64,000 nt of DNA from Natrinema mahii (GTDB lineage Archaea > Halobacteriota > Halobacteria > Halobacteriales > Natrialbaceae). Made by a program: the position numbers and the translations under genes. The stretch covers positions 62,402-126,401 of the forward strand of contig JHUT02000007.1 in assembly GCA_000690595.2 (NCBI GenBank), given 5' to 3'. Of this stretch, positions 7,460-14,440 are shown piece by piece. The notes under the pieces were generated by a model, which was not told where the DNA came from, did not search any database, and was given only the letters and a program-made list of their open reading frames with translations. Position 1 is the first letter of the stretch; each line of letters begins with the position of its first letter.

Positions 7460-8392
7460 ATGAAGCGGTGGCTCCGAAAGCGCGTCGACGCGGCGTACGA
7501 GCGGCTGCTCTCCCGCGAGGTCTCGGGTGCGCCGACCCACGTCGCCGTCATTCAGGACGGCAACCGGCGGTACGCCCGCAAGCGGGGCGGCGACGCCCAC
7601 GAGGGCCACCGCGCGGGGGCCGAGACGACCGAACGCGTCCTCGAGTGGTGTCAGGACATCGGCGTCGAGGAGCTGACGCTGTATGCCTTCTCGACGGAGA
7701 ACTTCGACCGCCCGCCCGAGGAGCGCGAGGCGCTGTTCGATCTCCTCCGCGAGAAACTCCGGGAGTTCGCCGACGCCGACCGCGTCCACGAAAACGAGGT
7801 CCGCATCCGGGCGCTCGGCGACACCGACCGGCTCCCCGAACGGGTCCGCGAGGCCGTCGCCTACGCCGAGGACCGGACCCGTGACTACGATCAGTTCGTC
7901 CTCAACATCGCGCTGGCCTACGGCGGCCGCGCACAACTGCTCGAGGCCGCCCGCGGAGTCGCCGAGAGCGTCGCCGACGGCGATCTCGAGCCCGACGAGA
8001 TCGACGTCGAGGAGATCGAGCGTCGCCTCTACGACAGCCCGGTCCGGGACGTCGACCTGATCATCCGGACCGGCGGCGACGAGCGCACCTCGAACTTCCT
8101 GCCCTGGCACGCCAACGGCAACGAAGCTGCCGTCTTCTTCTGTACGCCCTACTGGCCGGAGTTCTCCAAGGCCGACTTCCTGCGGGGGATCCGCACCTAC
8201 GAACACCGGGCGGAGTCGTGGCGACGGACCCGCGCCCGGCGCGCGATGGCCCTGCTCGGTGCCATCAGCGAGACGGAACTCGCGGAGGCCCGGTCGATCG
8301 TCGACCGGTTCCGCGACTCCCTGCCCTCCGCCGAACGGCCCGACGCCGACGACCTCGAGGCCGGTGACTCGAGCAGTCAGGCCGCGGACTGA
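7460..8392 (+). CDS. uppS: cis-prenyltransferase, catalytic-type (UppS family)
   Basis: 310 residues. It makes long-chain polyprenyl diphosphate, the lipid carrier for glycosylation, from IPP and an allylic primer. The P-loop and catalytic Asp are intact (HVAVIQDGNRRYARKRG, Asp about residue 33), followed by GHRAGAETTERVLEWC and YAFSTENFDRP. The C-terminal active-site block is atypical: after RTGGDERTSNF it reads LPWHANGNEAAVFF instead of the usual WQ-AYAELYF pattern. The protein then continues for about 60 residues without the terminal RxG motif. ATG 7460 is chosen because the protein then starts at the expected MKRWLRKRV; a GTG at 7442 is possible. A second, complementary family member is encoded at 8856-9488. 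Confidence 0.92.
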   Translation: MKRWLRKRVDAAYERLLSREVSGAPTHVAVIQDGNRRYARKRGGDAHEGHRAGAETTERVLEWCQDIGVEELTLYAFSTENFDRPPEEREALFDLLREKLREFADADRVHENEVRIRALGDTDRLPERVREAVAYAEDRTRDYDQFVLNIALAYGGRAQLLEAARGVAESVADGDLEPDEIDVEEIERRLYDSPVRDVDLIIRTGGDERTSNFLPWHANGNEAAVFFCTPYWPEFSKADFLRGIRTYEHRAESWRRTRARRAMALLGAISETELAEARSIVDRFRDSLPSAERPDADDLEAGDSSSQAAD

Positions 8393-8458
8393 CCGCACCG
8401 GTTCTCGCCCTCACCGGTAACGACTACTTTAGCCACCAGAAGACATTTCACTGTCATT

Positions 8459-8848
8459 ATGGCAGTAGTAGTCGTGATGCCGACTCCGAACACCGCCCCG
8501 CCAGTCGACGTCGAACGGTTCGTTCGGCTGACGAACGTCCCGCTCGACGAGGCGTACACGCTCCTCGCGAACCCGCAGACGCGTCTCGCCTTGCACGCGC
8601 TATCGGCGGCCGAACCACCGGTTTCGGTCACCGAACTGGCCGCTATCGTCGCCGACAGGGACGACGCCGACGAGCGAACCGTCGAAGCGTCGCTCGTCCA
8701 CGTCGTCCTCCCGAAACTCGCGGGCGAGGGCGTCCTCGAGTACGACGCCGAAACCAGCCGGATCCGGCTCGAGCGCCCGGTCGTCGCGGCCGCCGATCCG
8801 TTCGCCCCGTCGCGTCCCGAGCGATCGGAGCCGAACGCGTCCCCGTGA
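8459..8848 (+). CDS. winged-helix DNA-binding-like protein (DUF7344-type)
   Basis: 129 residues. The middle section (residues about 25-105) reads as a winged helix: LDEAYTLLANPQTRLALHAL, then VSVTELAAIVADRDD, then HVVLPKLAGEGVLEYDAETS. This fits the HTH family abundant in Halobacteria, with a relative at 13223-13591 in this window. A TATA-like CTTTAG around 8434-8439 lies about 25 nt before ATG 8459, so the transcript is probably leaderless. It sits between the two cis-prenyltransferase homologues. DNA targets are unknown, and a second in-frame ATG seven codons in is possible. Confidence 0.75.
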   Translation: MAVVVVMPTPNTAPPVDVERFVRLTNVPLDEAYTLLANPQTRLALHALSAAEPPVSVTELAAIVADRDDADERTVEASLVHVVLPKLAGEGVLEYDAETSRIRLERPVVAAADPFAPSRPERSEPNASP

Positions 8849-8855
8849 GCCGCGC

Positions 8856-9488
8856 TCAGCGGCCGAACCGTCGCGACCGGTTACAGTACTCCCGGACCGC
8901 CCGGAGGAAGTCCCGCTTGCGGAAGTCCCGCCAGTTCACGTCGGTGAAGTACAGTTCCGAGTAGACCGACTGCCAGATCATGAAATCCGAGAGCCGTTCG
9001 GCCCCGGTCTTGATCACCAGGTCCGGCTCCGACGGGAAGATCAGGTGGTCCTCGACGCGGTCGTCGTCGATCTCGTCGGGGTCCAACTCGCCCGAATCGA
9101 CCCGTTCGGCCAGCGTCCGGACCGCGCTCGTGAACTCGTGTTTGCCGCCCAGCCCGATCCCGATCCGGATCGGCGCGTCGGCCCGAGCCCGATCGCCCGG
9201 ACCACGAACCGCGACCGGCCGCGGCGCGTCGATCGTCTCGAGTTCCCGCTGGAGGGCCGGCACTGCGGCCTCGTCGAGAACGCTCACGTAGACCGTGATC
9301 TGCGACGCGTACTCCGTGGCCCACTCGAAGAAGTCGGTCAGCGTCTCGTAGGCCCCCCGCTCCAGCAGATCGCGCTCGGTGATCACGAGCGCGACGTGAT
9401 CGGGCGGGTCGCCGTCGTGACGCCGGATCCGAAAGGCGAGGTACCGTTCGTACAGTCCCACACCGGCGACTTTCTCGGCGGCTGCCAT
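8856..9488 (-). CDS. cis-prenyltransferase homologue lacking the DGN motif (NgBR-like partner)
   Basis: 210 residues. The start is ATG 9488; upstream codons in frame are low-complexity and unlike the family. The protein aligns with UppS over its whole length, but where the catalytic DGNRRYA should stand it has HVALVITERDLLERG, so the P-loop Asp motif is gone. In contrast the C-terminal block is canonical: DLVIKTGAERLSDFMIWQ, SELYFTDVNW, and an RRFG terminus that supplies the RxG motif. This is the reverse of the neighbour at 7460-8392. The same division of motifs defines the non-catalytic subunit of heteromeric cis-prenyltransferases (human NgBR, yeast Nus1, and a reported Methanosarcina case). 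I infer that the two proteins form one enzyme. Confidence 0.85.
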   Translation of the reverse strand: MAAAEKVAGVGLYERYLAFRIRRHDGDPPDHVALVITERDLLERGAYETLTDFFEWATEYASQITVYVSVLDEAAVPALQRELETIDAPRPVAVRGPGDRARADAPIRIGIGLGGKHEFTSAVRTLAERVDSGELDPDEIDDDRVEDHLIFPSEPDLVIKTGAERLSDFMIWQSVYSELYFTDVNWRDFRKRDFLRAVREYCNRSRRFGR

Positions 9489-9873
9489 ACCGGTTACGGG
9501 TTCGGACCGACCGTTCGACGGCCGTCCGATCCGTCCGGAGCGGGGCCGTTGAGTGCGGTAATACCCGCCTCGAGCGGGTTCACGAACCGTCACCTACCCC
9601 ACCCTACTTCGCTCACCCTGACGGGTTCGCTCGTTGAGGGTGGGGCTTGTCGGTGGACTCCGCCTCTGACTCTGTCGCAGAGTACGAGACAAAGCCTCGG
9701 TTCGGCGTCACCGTCCCCGAGTTCAGGGCAAGATGTGATTGGGTGGTGGGTGGGTGATGCGCTCCTCTTCGCCCTACTGCGCTACTCGGCCTTCGGCCTG
9801 CGTTGCCCCTTGCGGACGGAGACTCCGCGCTACCGCACAGTTGAAGTAACCGCCACAGAAAGGGACCGATATC
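9489..9873. other. intergenic region with hairpin and possible IS200/IS605 (tnpB) remnant
   Basis: This 385-bp gap carries a perfect 9-bp inverted repeat, CCCCACCCT at 9597-9605 and AGGGTGGGG at 9637-9645. It is followed by a minus-strand frame open for about 85 codons (to roughly 9850) without a start codon, ending with TGA just before the hairpin. The arrangement resembles the decayed 3' end of a haloarchaeal tnpB element with its terminal hairpin, but no diagnostic TnpB residues survive that I can point to. Further right are GC-rich short inverted repeats (GGCCTTCGGCC). Part of the region must also hold the promoters of the divergent genes starting at 9488 and 9874. Confidence 0.35.
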
Positions 9874-11199
9874 GTGACAGCACCCGTTGGGCGAGCCGGC
9901 GTGTTCGCGGTTCTCTGTACGCTTTCGCTCGCCGTGCCCCTCTTCGGTCCGCAGGTCGGTGCCGCCGTCGCGGGCGTCGTCTTACTCGGCGCCTACCTCG
10001 TCCCCGAGGGGCCGCTGTTCGATCTGCTCGCCTATCCGGGCGACTACGAGGACGCGCGGCTGTACGGCCTGATCACGTTCGTCCTCGCGGGGGTCGCCCT
10101 CGGGCTCATCGCGACCGCGGCGTCGATGCCGGTCGCCGTCTTCGTCGGAACGATCCTGCTGGTCGGCTACGGCAACCTCGGCGAGCAACTCGTCAGGCTC
10201 CGGACCGACAGCGACGTCGTTCGCGTCGCCGGCTTCTGTCTCGCGGGGAGCGCGGCGGCCGTCGCTGGACTGGCGGGGACGCGGCTCCTCGCCGGCGACC
10301 CCGTCGCCACGGCGCTGCCGGTCGTCGTCTTTCTGGCCGCGAGCGGTGCCGTCCTCGCCGCGTTGCTCCGTGACATGCTGTTGCGCTCCGACGACCCGAT
10401 CGTCGTCCTCTCGGTCGGCCTCCTGCTGTGGCTGCTCGCCGAACTCGGGCCGACCATCGGCCGCCTCGAGATCGCCGTCGCGCTCGCGGTCACGGTCGCG
10501 CTCGGTTACGCCTCCTACGCCCTCGAGACGGCCTCGATCGCCGGGATGCTCACCGGCGTCTTGCTCGTCCTGCTGACGATCGTCCTCGGGGGGTACGGCT
10601 GGGTCGCCGTCCTCGTTTCCTTTTTCGCCATCGGCGGCCTCTCGACGAAGTTCCGGTACGACCGCAAGACCGAACTCGGCGTCGCCGAGGACAACAACGG
10701 GGCCCGCGGCAGCGGCAACGTTCTGGGCAACGCCGCGGTCGCGCTCGTCGCCGTCCTCGGCTACGCGGCCAGCGACGCCGGATTGCTCCCCCACGAACCC
10801 GACCTGTTTCTCTTTGCGTTCGCCGGCTCGATCGCGACCGCGATGAGCGATACCCTCTCGAGCGAGATCGGCAGCGTCTTCGATCGCCCCCGGCTGATCA
10901 CGACGCTGGAACCGGTCGAGCCCGGCACCGACGGCGGCGTCACCTGGCAGGGCGAACTCGCCGGCCTCACGGGCGCGGTCGTCGTCGCCGCCATCGCCGC
11001 CGGCGTCTTTCCCGAGATCGACCTCGTCGGCGGAGCGGTCGTCGTCGCGGCCGGCGTCGTCGGGATGACCGTCGACAGTCTCCTCGGGGCGACCCTCGAG
11101 GGGCCGCTGCTGGGCAATCAGAGCGTGAACTTCCTCGCGACGCTATCCGGCGCGCTTGCAAGCGCCGCGCTGGTGATGGTCGTTCCGCTGCTCGGCTGA
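9874..11199 (+). CDS. DUF92/VTE6-family integral membrane protein (possible prenyl-phosphate kinase)
   Basis: 441 residues with about 12 to 14 hydrophobic segments. The C-terminal half is a DUF92 (TIGR00297) domain: FAIGGLSTKFRYDRKTELG, then GARGSGNVLGNA, then a segment with DTLSSEIGS and a Thr/Gly-rich region before TVDSLLGATLEG. Plant VTE6 of this family is a phytyl-phosphate kinase that uses nucleoside triphosphates. The N-terminal half is a further membrane domain that may correspond to the VTE5/DolK-like fold. GTG at 9874 is the start. Its place next to two cis-prenyltransferases suggests a role in phosphorylating or recycling polyprenyl (or geranylgeranyl) phosphate; that link is inference. 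Confidence 0.82.
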   Translation: MTAPVGRAGVFAVLCTLSLAVPLFGPQVGAAVAGVVLLGAYLVPEGPLFDLLAYPGDYEDARLYGLITFVLAGVALGLIATAASMPVAVFVGTILLVGYGNLGEQLVRLRTDSDVVRVAGFCLAGSAAAVAGLAGTRLLAGDPVATALPVVVFLAASGAVLAALLRDMLLRSDDPIVVLSVGLLLWLLAELGPTIGRLEIAVALAVTVALGYASYALETASIAGMLTGVLLVLLTIVLGGYGWVAVLVSFFAIGGLSTKFRYDRKTELGVAEDNNGARGSGNVLGNAAVALVAVLGYAASDAGLLPHEPDLFLFAFAGSIATAMSDTLSSEIGSVFDRPRLITTLEPVEPGTDGGVTWQGELAGLTGAVVVAAIAAGVFPEIDLVGGAVVVAAGVVGMTVDSLLGATLEGPLLGNQSVNFLATLSGALASAALVMVVPLLG

Positions 11200-11229
11200 C
11201 GTTGGCGTGGACGAAAACCGACACACGAG

Positions 11230-11403
11230 TCAGTCGTCCGCGGTCGAGAACGACGGCTCCGCGAGCGACTGGTCGGACTGGTCCTCGATACCGGGTCGGT
11301 CGTCGGCCCGCGCTTGCCCCCCGGCGGCGGTCGTCGTCGCCCACAGGGTCACGAGAACCCAGACGCCGAGCAGCGCGAGCGCAGCGGTCGCGGGTGGTGC
11401 CAT
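11230..11403 (-). CDS. small single-pass membrane protein
   Basis: 57 residues. It starts at ATG 11403 with MAPPATAALALLGVW, giving one membrane helix (residues about 5-25, ALALLGVWVLVTLWATTTA), followed by a polar acidic tail of about 30 residues. A GTG eight codons upstream is an alternative start. No homologue of known function is recognised. It is convergent with the DUF92 gene, with a 30-nt gap between stops. Confidence 0.55.
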   Translation of the reverse strand: MAPPATAALALLGVWVLVTLWATTTAAGGQARADDRPGIEDQSDQSLAEPSFSTADD

Positions 11404-11470
11404 TACCAGCGGCTCAGTACTCACCACTCATCAACGGTTCGGACCGCACCCGATCGGTGAGCCTCCTATC

Positions 11471-11545
11471 GTCGCCACCGCCAGTCATTGCACACCTGCT
11501 CGCACGACGCCGTCGCGATCAGTGTGCCAATCGTTCAGTGGCCAC
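11471..11545. repeat. dispersed palindromic repeat, copy B
   Basis: 75 bp matching the copy at 32205-32280 in the same orientation: the CAGTCATTGCACACCTG block, a central hairpin CGCACGACGCCGTCGCG, then ATCAGTGTG and TCGTTCAGTGGCCAC. The right end overlaps the last codons and the TGA stop of dnaG (11535-11537 on the minus strand). Confidence 0.8.
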
Positions 11546-12998
11546 GACGCGGCTCCGGCGGCCGGTCGGCGATGTCGTCGATCGCGTGGATCCGGACAGC
11601 CGTCGGCCGTTTGGTGAACGCCCCGAGCGAGCGGGCGACGATCCGGTCGACGCCGCGGTCGGCCGCCAGATCGAGCAGCCGCTGGCCCAGCGCGTCGTCG
11701 AGGACGACCGTCGCCGGCACCGGCTCGAGGTCCGCGAGGGCGTCGTAGGCGTCGCCTGCGTGGACTTCATCGATCGTCTCCCCGTCGCCATCGAGGAACC
11801 GAACGCGGTCGGTCTCCGCGCGGACGACGGCGGCCGCGTGGCCGTAGACGGTTTCGGGGGATCGGTCGTCTTCCGATTCGGCGTCGCCAGTGGGCGTTTG
11901 TTCACCGTCGGACGCCGAGGACGACTCCCCCGCACCGGTTCGGTCCGGCTCGTCCGCCGACCGAGTCGGCGATCGGGTCGTGGCGGTCCGTTCCGTTTTT
12001 GCCTTCGCCGGCTCCGTTCGATCGTCCGGCTGCCTTGCGTCGGTATTGGCGGCGGCAGCCCCGTCGTCGGACTCGGTGTCGGCCGTGGCCGCGGTCGCTC
12101 GAGAGTCGACTGCGTCGGGGCCGGCGTCTGTCGGCGGCGGGGACGGCGTCGCACTGCCGTCGGTCGCGGCGACCGCCTCCCGGGGTTCGTTCAGTTCGGC
12201 GACGGTGTCGTAGGGGACCTTGTTCCGGAGGGCGGCGAACAGTTCGTGATGGTCTAGGTCCTCGACGGAGCCCTCGGCCGGGGCGAAGGCGACGTAATCG
12301 ATGTCGCCGACCTGTGCGAGTTCCTCGAGGATCAGATCGCCGCCGCGGTCGCCGTCGAGGAAGGCCGTGACGGTACGGTGGCGGGTGAGTTCGGCGACCG
12401 CGTCGGGGACGTTCGTCCCCTCGACGGCGATGGCGTTTTTGATGCCGTATTTCAACAGCGTGAGGACGTCTGCCCGTCCTTCGACGACGATGATGGCGTC
12501 GCTGTCCGTCACCCGGGGGCCCGCGGGCAGCCCCTCGTATTCGGTGATGTCCTCGACGCGGACCTGCTGGCGGACCTCCGCGAGGATCTCGTCGGAGGAC
12601 ATGATCGTGTCGTCGAAGCCGGTCCGGAGCAGTTCCTTCGCCCGGTCGACGACTTCCTTTCGCTTTGCCGCCCGGACGTCCTCGATCTCGCGGATCTCGA
12701 GGGCGGCCCGGCAGGGCCCGACCCGCGAGATCGTCTCGAAGGCGGCCGCGAGGGTGGCGGTTTCGACCTTGTCGAGGCTCGTCGCGATGGTTACTTGGCC
12801 GTGTGACTGGCCGCCGGTACTCGTGATTTCGACGTCGATACGGCCGACTTTGCCGGACTGGCGGAGGTCGCGGAGGTCGAGGTCGTCGCCGAGCAGGCCC
12901 TCCGTCTGGCCGAAGATGGCGCCGACGACGTCGCTGCGTTCGACGACCCCGTCAGCCGTCACGTCCGCGTGAATGAGGTATTTCGAAGTGTCTTCCAT
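11535..12998 (-). CDS. dnaG: archaeal DnaG primase
   Basis: 487 residues. The N-terminal domain (MEDTSKYLIHADVTADGVVE) is followed by a Toprim domain with the catalytic Glu in IIVVEGRADVLTLLKYG (about residue 172) and the metal-binding DGDRGGD (about residue 214). It can synthesise RNA primers in vitro and is a subunit of the archaeal RNA exosome, so it works in the cytoplasm in RNA degradation and possibly replication. A low-complexity Thr/Asp/Ala-rich linker (about 280-400) separates Toprim from a conserved C-terminal domain (RFLDGDGETIDEVHAGDAYD). The stop codon lies inside palindromic repeat copy B. A TATA-like box lies at 13054-13062, giving a short leader. Confidence 0.95.
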   Translation of the reverse strand: MEDTSKYLIHADVTADGVVERSDVVGAIFGQTEGLLGDDLDLRDLRQSGKVGRIDVEITSTGGQSHGQVTIATSLDKVETATLAAAFETISRVGPCRAALEIREIEDVRAAKRKEVVDRAKELLRTGFDDTIMSSDEILAEVRQQVRVEDITEYEGLPAGPRVTDSDAIIVVEGRADVLTLLKYGIKNAIAVEGTNVPDAVAELTRHRTVTAFLDGDRGGDLILEELAQVGDIDYVAFAPAEGSVEDLDHHELFAALRNKVPYDTVAELNEPREAVAATDGSATPSPPPTDAGPDAVDSRATAATADTESDDGAAAANTDARQPDDRTEPAKAKTERTATTRSPTRSADEPDRTGAGESSSASDGEQTPTGDAESEDDRSPETVYGHAAAVVRAETDRVRFLDGDGETIDEVHAGDAYDALADLEPVPATVVLDDALGQRLLDLAADRGVDRIVARSLGAFTKRPTAVRIHAIDDIADRPPEPRRGH

Positions 12999-13053
12999 GG
13001 GAGATCTGTCCCCGGGGTGGGGCGGTGACGCGGGAAACGCGTACAGAGACCGA

Positions 13054-13062
13054 TTTATATAT
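13054..13062 (-). promoter_or_regulatory. TATA-like box upstream of dnaG
   Basis: TTTATATAT on the plus strand (ATATATAAA on the coding strand), about 60 nt before the dnaG ATG at 12998. It predicts a transcript start near 13030 and a leader of roughly 30 nt. Confidence 0.5.
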
Positions 13063-13161
13063 GATTTCGTTCGTGAAGGGCAAATAGCTGTTGACCCGCC
13101 GGCGCTTGCGTCGGCTCTCCCGCGGCGACGCGTGCGGTCCCTCGGCGGGGCGAGGCCTCTC

Positions 13162-13233
13162 GTAGCCACTGAACGATTCACACACCGATCGCAACGCTGT
13201 CGCGCGATCAGGCGTGAGACGTTCAGTTGCTCC
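13162..13233. repeat. dispersed palindromic repeat, copy C
   Basis: About 72 bp in reverse orientation relative to copies B, D and E: GTAGCCACTGAACGATTCAC, a central hairpin around CGCAACGCTGTCGCGCG, then ATCAGGCGTGAGACGTTCAG. Its right end overlaps the TGA stop of the minus-strand gene 13223-13591, in the same motif position as copy B overlaps dnaG. Confidence 0.75.
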
Positions 13234-13591
13234 GAGAACAGTTCGCGGTCGATCGCTCGGTCGCGAGATAGCGCCGGAGTTGCTCGAGTTGCGCCGCGTG
13301 ATCCAGGAGCGCGACCTCGTCTCGCTCCTGACTGTAGCGGACGTGGTCCGCGTCCGCCAACTTCGGGACGTGCGTGTGATAGAGCGAGACGTAGATCCGT
13401 TTGACCGCCTCGGACGGAATCTCCGGCAGCGGGCGGTCGTGTTCCCTGACGGCGACCTCGTCGGCCAGGTCGGCGAGCGCCAGCGGCGTCTCGTACTCCC
13501 GGAGACACTGCAGCGCATAGCGACGACGGTGGTGTGAGAGAACGTCGAACGCGTCGTTCGCGGTGTCGTGTTCGTCTTTCGGCCCAACCAT
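13223..13591 (-). CDS. winged-helix transcription-regulator-like protein (DUF7344-type)
   Basis: 122 residues. The core reads AFDVLSHHRRRYALQCLREYETPLALADLADEVAV, then SLYHTHVPKLADADHVRYSQERDEVALLD. This is the winged-helix pattern seen in a large haloarchaeal HTH family, and the protein at 8459-8848 is a distant relative. A putative DNA-binding helix is followed by a wing, and the short C-terminal helix may dimerise. The last codons and the TGA come from palindromic repeat copy C, so the C-terminus after about residue 112 may differ from that of relatives. The target is unknown. It is the first of three minus-strand regulators here. Confidence 0.75.
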   Translation of the reverse strand: MVGPKDEHDTANDAFDVLSHHRRRYALQCLREYETPLALADLADEVAVREHDRPLPEIPSEAVKRIYVSLYHTHVPKLADADHVRYSQERDEVALLDHAAQLEQLRRYLATERSTANCSRSN

Positions 13592-13669
13592 ACAGCATAA
13601 ACCGCCCCCGGACGGAAGAGGTGGAGGGTTGTATAAACAACCAGAACGGTGTCGTCCGGTGGCGAGCGA

Positions 13670-14332
13670 CTACTCCTCGTCGACGTACCCGACGGTCAGC
13701 GTGTTCGCGATGAGGTTCTCGTACGCGCCTCGGAACCGCTTCGAGAGGGCCTGCTGGGAGACGCCCATCCGGTCGGCCAGCTCGTCCATCGTGACCGCCT
13801 GCGGGACCTCGTAGTAGCCCGCCTCGAGCGCGGTCACGAGCGTCTCGCGTTGCTTTGGCGTGAGGCCGTACCGGGCGCTGGCCATCGGCTGTTCCTGTTC
13901 CGTGATCCGCTCGAGGGCGGCGGTGATATCGTGGTCGTCGCAGTAGGTCCGAAACCGCGAGAGGCTCTCCCGGTCGTCGAACCGCATCTGCAGGTCCCAG
14001 CTCGCCGCCTTTCCGGTCGCCCGCAGGATCGTCGCTCCGAGTTCGACGTAGGCGTAGACGATCGTCTCGACGTTTCGCGTCCACTCGCCGCGATACAGTT
14101 TCGCGTCGTCGGCTTCGTCGACGGCCGCGATGTTCGTGACCGAGTCGTCGTCGCGAAACGCCGCTTCGAACGCCGCGTGGTCACCGCCGCTGACCCAGAA
14201 GTACGGCATGATCCTGTCTTCCATCGTCGCGACGACCTGCTCGATCGCGACCACCATCTCCGGGGCGGCGGTCAGCGCGTGGTTGAGCGCGAAGTCGTCG
14301 GACTTGATCGAGAACTCGGCGATGAGGCTCAT
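13670..14332 (-). CDS. HTH-10 (Bat-type) transcription regulator
   Basis: 220 residues. The C-terminal 55 residues form the bacterio-opsin-activator-type HTH: RYGLTPKQRETLVTALEAGYYEVP, MDELADRMGVSQQALSKRFR. The N-terminal 150 residues are the usual beta-rich sensor or effector domain of this group (MSLIAEFSIKSDDFALN). Relatives are cytoplasmic DNA-binding regulators with diverse, mostly unknown ligands. The start is ATG 14332. No operon partner is evident: it is flanked by a DUF7344-type regulator and a membrane-anchored wHTH protein on the same strand with intergenic gaps of about 80-110 nt. Confidence 0.85.
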   Translation of the reverse strand: MSLIAEFSIKSDDFALNHALTAAPEMVVAIEQVVATMEDRIMPYFWVSGGDHAAFEAAFRDDDSVTNIAAVDEADDAKLYRGEWTRNVETIVYAYVELGATILRATGKAASWDLQMRFDDRESLSRFRTYCDDHDITAALERITEQEQPMASARYGLTPKQRETLVTALEAGYYEVPQAVTMDELADRMGVSQQALSKRFRGAYENLIANTLTVGYVDEE

Positions 14333-14440
14333 ACCGCCGATACGCCGGGGGGCATCATAAGACGCCGCCGACGAAGACGCGGCCGCGGACGGCTGTCAAC
14401 GAGTCGCCGTCGACCGGCGGTCACGACGTGGTCTCGAGAC

